A stretch of DNA of 64,000 nt from Desulfosarcina sp. BuS5 (GCF_028752835.1 NZ_CP087952.1:1779041-1843040), one strand, 5' to 3'. Positions 27,846 to 37,776 are shown, counted from the first letter of the stretch. Translations and numbers: made by a program. Notes: generated by a model not told the origin, from the sequence alone.

Positions 27846-28387
27846 TCAATTTTTCCTGAAAATTTATTTTTGTAATCAGATATATATTTTTTGCGTACCA
27901 TTAAAAGATAGGCGAGCATATGTTTAGCGGCATAATCCGGGTATGTCCAGGGTAATGTTGTGAACCCGCCTTTTGTATAGATTAGCGTCAGATCTGCATA
28001 GATTCCCTTTCCAATATAGATTCTATGAGAATAATTTTTTCCCGTTGCCAGAACAAAACGTGAAGGTAGCATATAGCCTGGATCAATATTTACAAGGCGT
28101 TTATTGTTGGCGTAGTATTTCTCTTCGATTGAATTTGTGACTGTTTTTATATCTGCAAGAGCGCCCTGATCAATCAGCTCCTTGAAGGAAAACATTCTTC
28201 TGAAAAGGGGCGCGCCCATTTCAGATTGGTAGTAGTCTGTGTAATCGAATGGAAGCCACGAACTTATAACATCAATGGCACCGAATTGTTGTATAAGCCC
28301 CTCTGCGACTTGTTCATCAAGTTCTTTATCCTTCATGAAGAGTCCGATTATCAGTTTTGCGGGCTGAGGAGGGCTTGGAATGCTCAT
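27842..28387 (-). CDS. DUF4416 family protein
   Basis: 181 residues of unknown function. It begins PAKLIIGLFMKDKELDEQVA and shows FDYTDYYQSEMGAPLFRRMF and RFVLATGKNYSHRIYI, matching the DUF4416 proteins of Desulfobacterota and related anaerobes. It sits between the Trm112 gene (10 bp) and yicC (4-nt overlap), so it is co-transcribed with RNA and nucleotide housekeeping genes. Confidence 0.8.
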   Translation of the reverse strand: MSIPSPPQPAKLIIGLFMKDKELDEQVAEGLIQQFGAIDVISSWLPFDYTDYYQSEMGAPLFRRMFSFKELIDQGALADIKTVTNSIEEKYYANNKRLVNIDPGYMLPSRFVLATGKNYSHRIYIGKGIYADLTLIYTKGGFTTLPWTYPDYAAKHMLAYLLMVRKKYISDYKNKFSGKIE

Positions 28388-28397
28388 TTTTTTATAA

Positions 28398-28571
28398 TCA
28401 AGGGGTTACAGGCCTGGCCTTTTCAATCAGCATGATCGGAATGTCATCTTTGATTTCATAGATCAGTTTGCATTTGTCACATATAAGACCGTTGCCTGCG
28501 TCATCAAGATATATATCGCCCTTGCACTTGGGGCAGGCCAGGATATCAAGGAGTTCCTTGTTGATTGACAT
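28398..28571 (-). CDS. Trm112/YcaR-family small zinc-ribbon protein
   Basis: 57 residues. It starts MSINKELLDILACPKCKGDI and ends CDKCKLIYEIKDDIPIMLIE, the Trm112 pattern with CPxC and CxxC zinc ligands. Such proteins activate methyltransferases or assist other enzymes. A short gene immediately before DUF4416; RBS AAGGATCAAATC is weak. Confidence 0.85.
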   Translation of the reverse strand: MSINKELLDILACPKCKGDIYLDDAGNGLICDKCKLIYEIKDDIPIMLIEKARPVTP

Positions 28572-28609
28572 GATTTGATCCTTATTTTAAACGCATAATT
28601 GTTATATAA

Positions 28610-28656
28610 GGATCGGAGATTAAATAATATTGTTCAAGTTATTTAATTTGCGATCC
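28610..28656 (-). terminator. Hairpin downstream of the CBS-ACT gene
   Basis: GGATCGGAGATTAAATAA (28610-28627) pairs with TTATTTAATTTGCGATCC (28639-28656) with two mismatches. It separates the CBS-ACT transcript from the Trm112 operon. There is no classical T-tail. Confidence 0.5.
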
Positions 28657-28693
28657 TAAGCATATAAAATTCCACAGTAGGTGCGCGATGCAT

Positions 28694-28822
28694 CTATAGA
28701 TTGCCACATCAATAATTTCACTGCGTTACCGGTCGTCGAAGTAGGGGTTCAAGATTTTGAACCCCTACCCCCTCCGGCCTTGTGCTAAATTTTAAAATCG
28801 GGTAATTATCTGAAAATTTATA
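28694..28822 (-). repeat. Dispersed repeat copy 3 (complete, inverted)
   Basis: Same ends and flanks as copy 2, in reverse. Its central hairpin is different in sequence (GTAGGGGTTC with GAACCCCTAC, 28741-28768), but pairing is preserved. Confidence 0.8.
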
Positions 28823-28830
28823 TATGGATT

Positions 28831-29514
28831 TTATTCTATTATTATTCTTCTCTCTTCACTTATGGTATCTACCACATAATGAACTGTTGCTATTTCGTTT
28901 AATTTATGAATGAGCTTGGTAGCAACATCATCCTTTATATCATATACGCGTATATAAACATCCCTTGAACCTGCCGGCACCCCATGGTAACTAATTAAAA
29001 GACTTGCAAAACGGCACCCATGATCACGCATTACATGAACTATTTGAGAAATAGATTCTGGTTGATCCTTAACTCTCAAGGCATACTGAAAACTTTTTTT
29101 ATTAATTCCCGTAAGTAATATCATAACCCTCAAGACATCACTCCGGGTCAGAACGCCTATTACATGGCCGTCCGTGTCCAGCACAGGGGCTCCGGCTATC
29201 TTGTTGCGCAATAAAATTTTCGCGGCCTCTCCCACAGTATAATCTTGTGGTATGGTAATAGGGTTTGGTGTCATAACCTCTCTTACCGGTACCTTTGAAA
29301 CAATATCTATTGCTTCATGAGTATCAAGTGGTATTTTGTCTGAAATCGAAGCTCTTTGAATATCATGATCAGTTAGAACTCCCACAAGTTTACCTTTATC
29401 AAGAACCGGAAACATGTTTACCTGACACTTTTGTTGAAGCGTGATCGCTTTTGATAGAGAAGACTTAGCACTAATGGAAAATACCATTTTACTCATAGAT
29501 TTAGAAACTAACAT
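28831..29514 (-). CDS. CBS-domain pair plus ACT domain protein
   Basis: 227 residues. Two CBS domains (FPVLDKGKLVGVLTDHDIQR and VREVMTPNPITIPQDYTVGE to VIGVLTRSDVLRVM) are followed by an ACT-like C-terminal half. This architecture resembles AcuB-type sensors of adenine nucleotides. It is 90 bp downstream of the DUF6178 gene on the same strand. Its regulatory target is unknown. Confidence 0.8.
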   Translation of the reverse strand: MLVSKSMSKMVFSISAKSSLSKAITLQQKCQVNMFPVLDKGKLVGVLTDHDIQRASISDKIPLDTHEAIDIVSKVPVREVMTPNPITIPQDYTVGEAAKILLRNKIAGAPVLDTDGHVIGVLTRSDVLRVMILLTGINKKSFQYALRVKDQPESISQIVHVMRDHGCRFASLLISYHGVPAGSRDVYIRVYDIKDDVATKLIHKLNEIATVHYVVDTISEERRIIIE

Positions 29515-29604
29515 ATATAAACCTCCTTATCCTAATGATTTAATATTTCATAAAGGGCTTAATCCTTTTTTTTTAAATTATGTCATGAAATATTTTTCGT
29601 CCCC

Positions 29605-31392
29605 TTATTCAAAAAGGAACATCCGCACATACTTGGGATCAAGATCTTTTGTTGCTATCCTGCCGTATTCGGCTTCTATTTCAGAGAAGAGTTTCTCCAG
29701 GATCAGGCCGAATCCGGTATAAAGATCGTATTTTTCCATTCCTGTTCTTCCTGAGAGCCAGTTCAGGAATGATTCTTTTGCTTTGAGTTTTATTTGTTTC
29801 TGTTTATTATTAGTTTCTTGCGTATCTTCCCACAAATCATCAAAAAAGGGTTTGAATTTATCGAAATCGACAGGCAAAAATTTTCCCTGCGTATTTATTG
29901 AATCAATTTGATCATTGCACCATAGGGTTAGAATTAAATTTTTATAGTCAAGCTGTTCGTAAGCTTCAGCCGATTTTATTATAACATCCATTTTTGAAAA
30001 AATATCATCAAAGTTTGTGATCATGCTTAATATTTCAGCGGTTGCCGCGATTTCTTCGGTTGAGAAAAATTCCCTGTAAAGCACGCCGGATTTATAATTA
30101 TCATAAAAAAGTGGTTTTTTTATCAGTAGTCCACCCAGCAGACCTGTCCATTCTTCTCCCCAGAATGGGAGTGGTAAATTTTGACCGGCAAACCAGCTTT
30201 TTTCCAACCATCTATCCACCCGCCATTTTAATTCCAAGGCTGAACTGTACCCGATTCTGAAGATAAGCGCCAGGGGATATTTTTTTATATATGCGGCAAT
30301 ATTTTTTTTGCCGGTTACGGAAAACTCCCTGGATAAACTTTCCAGGCCAATATTTATATAACCGCATGCTTTCTCTACGACCTTACGCAGATCAGCCCTG
30401 CTTTTAACCGGTTTTTGGTCTGCGGAGATTATTTGATTAGCAAGTCCCGCAAATTCCTGCTGAATGTGCTCTATAATTTCATCAATCTCGATGGTTTGAA
30501 GAGCCTGGGTAAATATATTTTTAATTTTCAGATTTGGCAAGGGATATTGCGGGGCTGAACGGAATGGGTTCTTGTCAGAAGCAGCCGCAAAAATTTTTTG
30601 GCCGAGTTTTTCAATGTTTTTTGGTTTTAATGGGATATATATACCTATGGCATCTTCAAAAGGAAGAAAACCTTTTTCAGCAAGTCTTACGTTCCGTAAC
30701 CTGTATTGCTCTTCTTCGACCTCTGCCGGCAGGATAGCGGCAGATTCCAGAAGGATCTGCTGATACAGGATATGATCATAGGCTGAAAGGTGTTTAATTA
30801 ATTCCAGGAGAGTTTGTGACCGTTCCATCTCCTCATGTTCCGAAGGTATCGATTCGGAATCATATCCCCGGGCATACATTGCAGAGGCAGAGATCTCTCC
30901 GTAAGGATTAAAGCGCGGCTTAACATAAAAGGTGTCATCATCAGTGAAAAAACCATCCCCCAGTTCGGACGGCTCCTGATCATGCTCCCTTATCTTTAGC
31001 TCGAGATTTTTAAAAAGATAGAATTCAATCAATTCCTTCTTTTTATCCCTTAACCACTGGATTAAACGTTTTGGCGCGGCTGTAAGGAGAACGTGGATCC
31101 ATTGCGTGACGGATTTGAGGTCAATCCTGTCCCTGTCCCATGTCTCTATATCCAGAATATATTCCCACTGTCGTGTGGATGCCAGGGAGAGAAGTTCTAC
31201 GGCATCGTTCAATCCGATGTCATTAATTAAAAAATAAAAGTCATCTTCCTGGAATGATTGGACAACAGCAGAAGGCTGCTCCGACTCCAGGATGGCATCA
31301 AGGGCTTTTTCAGGGGGTAGGGCAAGAATTTTTTCCCTGATCTTATGTAGGTCTTTACCTTTTTGTAAGAGTATTCCGTTTTCCTGATCCAT
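29605..31392 (-). CDS. DUF6178-family protein
   Basis: 595 residues, mostly helical, no signal peptide or membrane helix seen. The best match from memory is the DUF6178 family of Desulfobacterota. The N-terminal region has ILALPPEKALDAILESEQPS, and the C-terminal region LILTLWCNDQIDSINTQGKF. It overlaps ampG by 38 nt, so the two are co-translated, but no functional link is known. I do not recognise an enzyme motif. Confidence 0.6.
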   Translation of the reverse strand: MDQENGILLQKGKDLHKIREKILALPPEKALDAILESEQPSAVVQSFQEDDFYFLINDIGLNDAVELLSLASTRQWEYILDIETWDRDRIDLKSVTQWIHVLLTAAPKRLIQWLRDKKKELIEFYLFKNLELKIREHDQEPSELGDGFFTDDDTFYVKPRFNPYGEISASAMYARGYDSESIPSEHEEMERSQTLLELIKHLSAYDHILYQQILLESAAILPAEVEEEQYRLRNVRLAEKGFLPFEDAIGIYIPLKPKNIEKLGQKIFAAASDKNPFRSAPQYPLPNLKIKNIFTQALQTIEIDEIIEHIQQEFAGLANQIISADQKPVKSRADLRKVVEKACGYINIGLESLSREFSVTGKKNIAAYIKKYPLALIFRIGYSSALELKWRVDRWLEKSWFAGQNLPLPFWGEEWTGLLGGLLIKKPLFYDNYKSGVLYREFFSTEEIAATAEILSMITNFDDIFSKMDVIIKSAEAYEQLDYKNLILTLWCNDQIDSINTQGKFLPVDFDKFKPFFDDLWEDTQETNNKQKQIKLKAKESFLNWLSGRTGMEKYDLYTGFGLILEKLFSEIEAEYGRIATKDLDPKYVRMFLFE

Positions 31393-32641
31393 TTGCTAAA
31401 TTCCAGGGGGCAATTTTTGGTAAAAGCAGCATTCCCGGCGCTGCCACCAGCATACATATTATAAAAAAAAATTCCCAGCCCGCACTTTGGGCCATAAATC
31501 CGGTTGGAGCCGAGGCCAGAACCCTGGGAAAGGCCATAAGGCTGCTCAAAAGGGCATATTGTGTGGCTGTAAATCTTTTATCCGTAATACTTGCCATAAA
31601 AGCCACAAAGGCGGCGGTTCCCATGCCGCTGCTCAGATTTTCAAAGGATATGACAAAGGATAAAGCTATTATGCTGGGACCTGTTTTAACCAGAAGGGCA
31701 AAGCATCCGGTGGAGATCGCCTGTAAAAAACCGAAAATCCATAAACTTCGTCTTATTCCAAGGCGGAGCATAAGAAAGCCTCCTGTAATCGCGCCGACAA
31801 TAACAGCCCATGTTCCGAATAATTTGACGACCGTGCCGATTTCGGTTTTCGAAAATCCCACATCAAGATAAAAGGGTATGGTCATGGCGCCGGCCATGGT
31901 ATCGCCTATTTTATAGAGCAGTATAAAGGCCAGCATCAGCAAAGCGCTCCGTCTGCTGAAGTATTCCATTAGAGGGGCAATTACCGCCTCTCTTAATGTT
32001 TTCGGCGTATTTCCCGGCACAACCGGTTCCGGTGCAAATAGCGTGGTAAATATACATGGGAGCATGCAGGCCGCCATGATAAGATAAACATAAGCAAAAG
32101 GGATATGATCCGCCAGGATAAGACCGCCTCCTGAAGCGAGCAGGGTACCCATTCTGTACCCGTATATATATAAAGAGGAGCCGAGTCCCAGTTCCTTGTC
32201 GGGAAGGTCTTCACGACGGTAGGCATCAATTACAATATCCTGGGAAGCGCTCAAAAAGGATATAAGCAGAGCAGTAAATATCATCATTCGGAAATGATGC
32301 ACAGGATCGGTAAACCCTAAACCTGCTATGGCACATACCAGGGCAATCTGTATTAAAAAGAGCCATCCTCTTCTGCGGCCGAGAAAAGGCGGAATAAAAC
32401 GGTCCAGCAGAGGCGCCCACAGGAATTTCCAGGTATATGGAATCTGTACCAGGGTGATGAGTCCGATAAGAGACAGATCAATATTTTCTTCCTTCATCCA
32501 TGCCTGCAGAACAGACAGGGTCAACAGGAGCGGCAGACCGGACGCAAAACCCATTATAAGGGTTACAAGCATCCGGCCGCTGCAGATTACCCTGAAGCTA
32601 TCTTTTAGCTGGATGCAGCGCCTGTGCGATTCATCACTCAC
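31355..32641 (-). CDS. AmpG-like MFS transporter
   Basis: 428 residues with about 12 membrane helices. It resembles AmpG muropeptide permeases: MGFASGLPLLLTLSVLQAWM, then IGLITLVQIPYTWKFLWAPL, DRFIPPFLGRRRGW and SASQDIVIDAYRRE. In enterobacteria AmpG imports anhydromuropeptides for recycling. It starts 6 bp after pckG and overlaps DUF6178. Substrate is inferred. Confidence 0.82.
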   Translation of the reverse strand: MSDESHRRCIQLKDSFRVICSGRMLVTLIMGFASGLPLLLTLSVLQAWMKEENIDLSLIGLITLVQIPYTWKFLWAPLLDRFIPPFLGRRRGWLFLIQIALVCAIAGLGFTDPVHHFRMMIFTALLISFLSASQDIVIDAYRREDLPDKELGLGSSLYIYGYRMGTLLASGGGLILADHIPFAYVYLIMAACMLPCIFTTLFAPEPVVPGNTPKTLREAVIAPLMEYFSRRSALLMLAFILLYKIGDTMAGAMTIPFYLDVGFSKTEIGTVVKLFGTWAVIVGAITGGFLMLRLGIRRSLWIFGFLQAISTGCFALLVKTGPSIIALSFVISFENLSSGMGTAAFVAFMASITDKRFTATQYALLSSLMAFPRVLASAPTGFMAQSAGWEFFFIICMLVAAPGMLLLPKIAPWNLANGSGKRNTLTKR

Positions 32642-32647
32642 AACTCA

Positions 32648-34615
32648 TCACTTATCGTTTTCCTCAAGCTGATACGGTGTTACAACTGCTCCGTATTTAT
32701 CTTTAAGTTTAAAAAGTTCTTCTTTTTGTTCATCCATAATTTCAAAAATCCTTTCAGGAATGTGTGTTCCTTTTCTGTAGGCATCAACCTGTAAATCTAT
32801 TCTTTTCAATATGTTATCAAGATACAGGGAAAATTGCTTATTATAGAGATCAATTGTATATTCCTTATTAATTTTCGTTTCAAAGATCTTTTGCAGATCT
32901 TTGAACTTTGGAATGTTGCCTATGGGAGTTTTGATAACATCAATATCCCTATGAACTAGTTTTGCAAGCCAGTTCAGCCAGACTTTGACATCTCTTTTTT
33001 CGCCGAGCAGTTTCTTTGAAGAGCCGCCTCTTGCTTCTTCCGTAAGAAAATAGTTCAGGCCTGCCATTACAGGCTGTTTATTGGCAGCAATCAGTTTGTT
33101 GCCGTAAAATTTGAATTGTGAATCCATATAATCGCCCAAAACACCTGGTATAAAAGGAGCATTGGCCCATGGAGCCCGCTTGACTCCGGTTGCTCCGATT
33201 TCGGCTGTGGTTGCTTCCGATACCAAGCAGGCACCGATTACCACACCGTGATCAGAATCTTTTGCAACCCGGATAGGCGGCATGGTATCACTGTCCCGAC
33301 CGCTGTATGTTATAACCCCGATTACAACACCATCAGGATCTTCAATCCTTTCAGAACAGTTTGAAAGAGCGCTTGCATTTAAAGTGCAGCGTGCATTCGG
33401 GTGAGATATGGGAAGCTCATTACCATTTTTGTCCAGCATCCCTTTTTCCCAGGGACCGTAAAATGTAAAACCTTTATCCGGTATATCTTCTCCGCAGCCG
33501 GTCCAGTAGGGCACGCCGTTATCATCTATCAGTACATTAGACCAGATTACTTCAGTGCCGGGTTTTCGTAGGCAGTCCATCAAAACAGGATCGCCTTCCC
33601 TGTTGACATCCTCAAGAATACCGAAAATACCCTTTTCAGGGTTAATCGATCTGATTGAACCATCTTCGGCTATCCGCATTTGAGCAAGATCGTCACCTAT
33701 AAAATGGTCGCCGGCCATGGCCGTGGTCGTTTTCCCGCACCCACTCGGTGCAGCTCCGGTAAACCATGTTATTCGGCCTTCCGGTTCTTCAATTCCGGTA
33801 ATAAACATGTGCTCGGCAAGCTGGGTTCCCCTGTACTCATATACCGACCTGTCAACGACAAACCTGTGATTCCCTTTTTTCAGCAAAAGCGTGTTACCAG
33901 CATAAGTGCAAAGGAAACTGTATGTTGTCTGCTTTTTTCGATCCATAAAGACTCTTGCGTGGGGCAGGTCTTCAGGCCGGTTCAACCCCTCACTATGTAT
34001 ATTTGTAAAAAAATGACCTGACCGTTCAATCTCTTTGTCAAAAACCGAAAATGCGTTTCTATAAAGGATTTCAGCGCTGTGACCGACATAAGCCGAGCTG
34101 GTGATTTCCAGGGCAGGATTTGCAACCGGTGAACCAACAGGCCCGCGCATATAAAATCCTATGAACATCTTATGCCCGCGCATAAGACCTTTCATATTGT
34201 TTTGAATATATTCAAGGGCATCCGGTCGGTCTATCCTGTTTGCAAGAGAGCTGATAAACTCTTCAGGGTCGGTAATATAATATGTTTTATCTATAATTCT
34301 GCCCTGTTCCTCCCTAAGATCATAATGGATGGTATGATCCTCCATCGTCAGTTTTTTCTCTTCCCCTTTTTTTAAACTGAATTCCCTGACAAAACGATTA
34401 TCCTCTTCGGTATCGGTTACTATAAAAATTGTATCAGGATCACACATTGCTATGGCGTTTGCTATCTTGATCAAAACTTCGGTGGTTTCGATTTTTTCGA
34501 TTTTTGAAAGATTCTCCTTATCCATTTTTTCTTTAAAAACTTGCCTTGCCGCTTCTATTGTTCTGAACCCACCTATTTCCTGTACGATATCTATAGGTTT
34601 TTTTATATCAGTCAT
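32648..34615 (-). CDS. pckG: Phosphoenolpyruvate carboxykinase (GTP)
   Basis: About 655 residues from ATG 34615, which has AAAGGAG seven bases upstream; an earlier in-frame ATG at 34654 is less likely. The kinase P-loop FTGAAPSGCGKTTTAMAG with the reactive cysteine, the metal-binding FIGDDLAQMR and the GTP-type RNWFRK-equivalent region mark the GTP-dependent enzyme. It interconverts oxaloacetate and PEP, used in gluconeogenesis from acetate or in assimilation. A relatively divergent form. Its upstream region (34616-34816) has no clear promoter. Confidence 0.85.
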   Translation of the reverse strand: MTDIKKPIDIVQEIGGFRTIEAARQVFKEKMDKENLSKIEKIETTEVLIKIANAIAMCDPDTIFIVTDTEEDNRFVREFSLKKGEEKKLTMEDHTIHYDLREEQGRIIDKTYYITDPEEFISSLANRIDRPDALEYIQNNMKGLMRGHKMFIGFYMRGPVGSPVANPALEITSSAYVGHSAEILYRNAFSVFDKEIERSGHFFTNIHSEGLNRPEDLPHARVFMDRKKQTTYSFLCTYAGNTLLLKKGNHRFVVDRSVYEYRGTQLAEHMFITGIEEPEGRITWFTGAAPSGCGKTTTAMAGDHFIGDDLAQMRIAEDGSIRSINPEKGIFGILEDVNREGDPVLMDCLRKPGTEVIWSNVLIDDNGVPYWTGCGEDIPDKGFTFYGPWEKGMLDKNGNELPISHPNARCTLNASALSNCSERIEDPDGVVIGVITYSGRDSDTMPPIRVAKDSDHGVVIGACLVSEATTAEIGATGVKRAPWANAPFIPGVLGDYMDSQFKFYGNKLIAANKQPVMAGLNYFLTEEARGGSSKKLLGEKRDVKVWLNWLAKLVHRDIDVIKTPIGNIPKFKDLQKIFETKINKEYTIDLYNKQFSLYLDNILKRIDLQVDAYRKGTHIPERIFEIMDEQKEELFKLKDKYGAVVTPYQLEENDK

Positions 34616-34816
34616 AGGAATTTCTCCTTTAGAACAGCAACTGTTTTTATACAATATAAACAGTCCAAAGGCGGGTTAAACACCCACAATTCAACTCATT
34701 GTATTTACCAAATATCAAGTTAACCACCTACAAAATTTGTAGCTAATTTTTTTATTATAATATTTTTGTTTTTTATAAGGGTTTTAGGAGTAAGGTACTA
34801 AAAAGATCAACTATAA

Positions 34817-36368
34817 CTCGATGTTCAAGTTTTTGATGATGAACTTGCCAAAAGCACTTAGCAAGGACAATATTTACGTGATAGAGAAGGTGTTGGCCCC
34901 AATCTACCTATAGTTCTTCCGCTCATATGTTTTCCCGATGGCATAAGTCGGAAAACTTTTTTGATAACTTGGCCCATTTCTTTAAGTTTTTCACCGGGAT
35001 CTTGTTGTTGCAGCAAAGATTTGACACATTCCATCAAAACATCCATTTGAGTTTTTCTTTGCAGACTTCCCACGGTAAACACGGGAGTTTTGTTCTCTAT
35101 GCAGGCCTCCTGCTCAGGGTGAAGGAGGAGGCAATGGTCTAGCAACAGACTCAAGATCAGGCCTCGGCTTGATCCTTCTTCGTCATATTGTTTGGCCTCT
35201 TGTCCCCATCCTTCATAAAGCTTCCAGTCTTCAAAAAAAACCTCTACAAGCCATCTCAAAGAATATGCTTGAATAATGTCAACTGTGCGCCAACTCACAT
35301 CAGTGGCAGCTAAGTAACGGTATTCATCTTCCCCTTCATATTTAAGAGCTATCACAAAAAGCACATTGCCATCGTGTGCATCAACCTTAAGGCGGGCACT
35401 GCTCACTGTTGCATTGACTTTTTCACCGCCTCGCACACGAATGGTGCAATTTACACCTTTGTTAATCATGTTGAAATAATCCGTAATTGTCTTTTTTTTA
35501 CCTTTGTATCGTATATTTTGATTTGACTTTAATTGGCTGATAATTTGCACTCCTCCCAAAATATTAGAGGCTCCATTCATAAATTCTTTTGAACCGTATA
35601 AAGCGTCAGCCAATACACATTTAACAGTAATTTTAGGATAATATTTTTTAAAATTCTCAAGTAAGAGCAGGGCTAATTGAATTTTTTTCGGATACTCAGG
35701 GTTAAATGCTGGTTTGACAGGACGCTTACTCTTCGGGAGTCCCTTTTTTTTCAATCTCTCTTCTTCTTTTTTCCAGGCACTAACAACTGGATCAGGCATG
35801 TAAAACTTAAAACCAATAGGTACGGTTATAGAGTCTGTGACCAAAAGAAGCAAAACAACTGTTTGCCCATTAACATAACCTCCGCTTGCTTTGTGTTTTT
35901 GCTTATGAGCCTTGTATATTCGCTTTGTATTCTTAGAACGGGCACGATCAGACTCATCAAAAACAATTACACCATTTGTGATACCATATTTTTTCAAAAT
36001 ACGCCTGACGCTTCCAACAAGTAAATTGTCCCATGAAATCTTACCCTTACGAAACATCCAAGATAGAGCTGCTAATTTATAATTGCCCAGACTCGCCCGT
36101 TCAAATTTTGCCCAACATACAGCATTTACCATTAATATACCGGTAAGACAAAAGCTTAGCCATGCTTTCTGGGTAAATGTTAATCCCGCACCAGGTTTGT
36201 ATTGCTCCAGGCTATTGTTGAGATCTTCAATGTACTGTTTGATAAATGGTGCAGATTCAGTTAATAGCATTATGAATGGACTCTTTCAAAATTATTAATA
36301 TTTTTCAATGGCCGTGATTATACTCTCAAGCTTAAAATTTAGCTAATCATAAAAACTTGATCATCGAG
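34817..36368 (-). mobile_element. IS4-family insertion sequence (1552 bp), TATAA duplication
   Basis: The ends CTCGATGTTCAAGTTTTT (34817 on) and, inverted, CTCGATGATCAAGTTTTT (36368 backwards) differ at one base. TATAA flanks both sides (34812-34816 and 36369-36373). It carries one intact transposase. The right end enters the last codons of the nitroreductase gene. Confidence 0.85.
34858..36270 (-). CDS. IS4-family transposase
   Basis: 470 residues. DDE residues are D in GVIVFDESDRARS, D in KCVLADALYGSKEF and E in the IS4 signature Y-2-R-3-E-6-K, seen exactly as YSLRWLVEVFFEDWK. The frame is complete from ATG 36270, so the element may be functional. The final residues are coded near the IS end. 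Confidence 0.9.
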   Translation of the reverse strand: MLLTESAPFIKQYIEDLNNSLEQYKPGAGLTFTQKAWLSFCLTGILMVNAVCWAKFERASLGNYKLAALSWMFRKGKISWDNLLVGSVRRILKKYGITNGVIVFDESDRARSKNTKRIYKAHKQKHKASGGYVNGQTVVLLLLVTDSITVPIGFKFYMPDPVVSAWKKEEERLKKKGLPKSKRPVKPAFNPEYPKKIQLALLLLENFKKYYPKITVKCVLADALYGSKEFMNGASNILGGVQIISQLKSNQNIRYKGKKKTITDYFNMINKGVNCTIRVRGGEKVNATVSSARLKVDAHDGNVLFVIALKYEGEDEYRYLAATDVSWRTVDIIQAYSLRWLVEVFFEDWKLYEGWGQEAKQYDEEGSSRGLILSLLLDHCLLLHPEQEACIENKTPVFTVGSLQRKTQMDVLMECVKSLLQQQDPGEKLKEMGQVIKKVFRLMPSGKHMSGRTIGRLGPTPSLSRKYCPC

Positions 36369-36957
36369 TATAACTTTTAATAATTATATCTTGTAATCCT
36401 CTTTTTGGGATATGGTGAATTTGATTTTCATCGCGCCAGTATTTTATATCACCATCAGCTCCGAGCTTTTCTATTGCGGCTTCTTCTTTCGGTTTCCCGA
36501 TTGCCAGAACCAGCATGATTCTATATTTTGATTCTATAGAGAGTATTTTTCTTAATTTTTCCTTGTTAATCAGACCGATCATGCAGCCTGCGAGCCCTTT
36601 TTCCCTGGCCCCCAAAAGAATACTCTGAGCGGCGATACCGTGATCGCACCAAAAATCTTTGGTCAGCTCAGTATCACCCAGTATTATAATATAAGCCGAG
36701 GGACGTTCTCCTTCCACTGGACCGGCCCAGTCTTTTAGATAAGCCGCCCAGGTCAGGCATGAGAATATTTCAGAATTAGTTGATGCATCGCAGGAGAGTA
36801 TGTATCTCAAAGGTTGCAGATTGGCTGCTGAAGCCGATAACCTCGCCAGGTTCACCAATTGATTTAACATCTCTATATTTATGGAATGGTTTTGATAGAA
36901 CCTTCTGCAACTTCTGTTTTTTTTTATAAGATCTTCTATCATATTACTACAATCCAT
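36361..36957 (-). CDS. Nitroreductase-family flavoprotein
   Basis: About 198 residues. The FMN-binding start IKKNRSCRRFYQNHSI, the ARLSASAANLQPLRYIL motif and GIAAQSILLGAREKGLAGCM are typical of small nitroreductases with an unknown substrate. The start is ATG 36957 (overlapping rdgB by 11 nt) or ATG 36942; neither has a good ribosome site. The stop TGA at 36361 comes from the IS4 end; without the IS the gene would have ended one residue different (KSYS instead of KSYTR), so insertion was nearly neutral. Confidence 0.8.
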   Translation of the reverse strand: MDCSNMIEDLIKKNRSCRRFYQNHSINIEMLNQLVNLARLSASAANLQPLRYILSCDASTNSEIFSCLTWAAYLKDWAGPVEGERPSAYIIILGDTELTKDFWCDHGIAAQSILLGAREKGLAGCMIGLINKEKLRKILSIESKYRIMLVLAIGKPKEEAAIEKLGADGDIKYWRDENQIHHIPKRGLQDIIIKSYTR

Positions 36958-37597
36958 TACACTGAAATTTTTCAAAAATCGGCATATTCTGTTCTATCCA
37001 TATTAGAACCTTGTCGAATTCATCCCTGACTTCACGCATAGCCTTGCCCCTGTGACTGACGTAACTTTTTTCTGCCCTGGTTATTTCAGCAAAAGTTTTG
37101 TCAAACGAAGGATAGTAAAATATCGGGTCATATCCGAAGCCGTTTATTCCCGATGGATGCTCTGCTATCAGGCCTTCGCAGCGTGCTTCATAAGTAAGAG
37201 CGGCGCCCGTAGGTACAGCTATGGAGATAACACATTCAAAAGCGGCTTTTCGATTCTCTTTACCTTCAAGTTCTTTCAGCATCCTGGTGCACCTCTCTTC
37301 ATCTGTTGCATCTGTGCCGCCATAACGTGCCGAATATATACCCGGCGCTCCTCCAAGGGCTTCGACAACAATCCCGGAATCATCAGCAATCGTAGGCAGA
37401 CCGAGAATTTTTGCCGTAAAACTCGCTTTTTTATAAGCATTTTCTTCAAAAGTATTTCCATCCTCTTCTACTTCAGGTATCGGCCCAAAATCATCAAGGT
37501 TTTTGATTATAACAGGAAATTTTTTTAATAAATCTGATATTTCAAGTATTTTTCCATTGTTCCTGGTTGCAAGAACAATGGTAGGTAAATTTTTCAT
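36947..37597 (-). CDS. rdgB: Non-canonical purine NTP pyrophosphatase (RdgB/HAM1)
   Basis: 216 residues; hydrolyses dITP, ITP and XTP to keep them out of DNA. The start TIVLATRNNGKILEISDLL, the catalytic ADDSGIVVEALGGAPGIYSA, RYGG, and the end GFGYDPIFYYPSFDKTFAEI with SHRGKA are all as in the family. About 15 C-terminal residues (PIFEKFQCNGL) exceed the usual end. Overlaps the nitroreductase gene. Confidence 0.93.
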   Translation of the reverse strand: MKNLPTIVLATRNNGKILEISDLLKKFPVIIKNLDDFGPIPEVEEDGNTFEENAYKKASFTAKILGLPTIADDSGIVVEALGGAPGIYSARYGGTDATDEERCTRMLKELEGKENRKAAFECVISIAVPTGAALTYEARCEGLIAEHPSGINGFGYDPIFYYPSFDKTFAEITRAEKSYVSHRGKAMREVRDEFDKVLIWIEQNMPIFEKFQCNGL

Positions 37598-37776
37598 AAT
37601 AATTTTATCTCTGATATAATGGTATGTGTTGTTGCGTATAAATTTTTTGATTATAATTCATTTGTTGTAATTGTAAAGTTTTTTAAGAGGTTTCAAGTCT
37701 GCTGTTGAATTGCAGAATTATATGGCGCACCGGGTTTCTATATTTGTATAATTTGTAAACAATATGCCCTGTTTTT

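Noticed and set aside
34655-34816. Promoter of pckG
   Set aside because: AT-rich with several partial -10 boxes but no well-spaced -35/-10 pair; not called.
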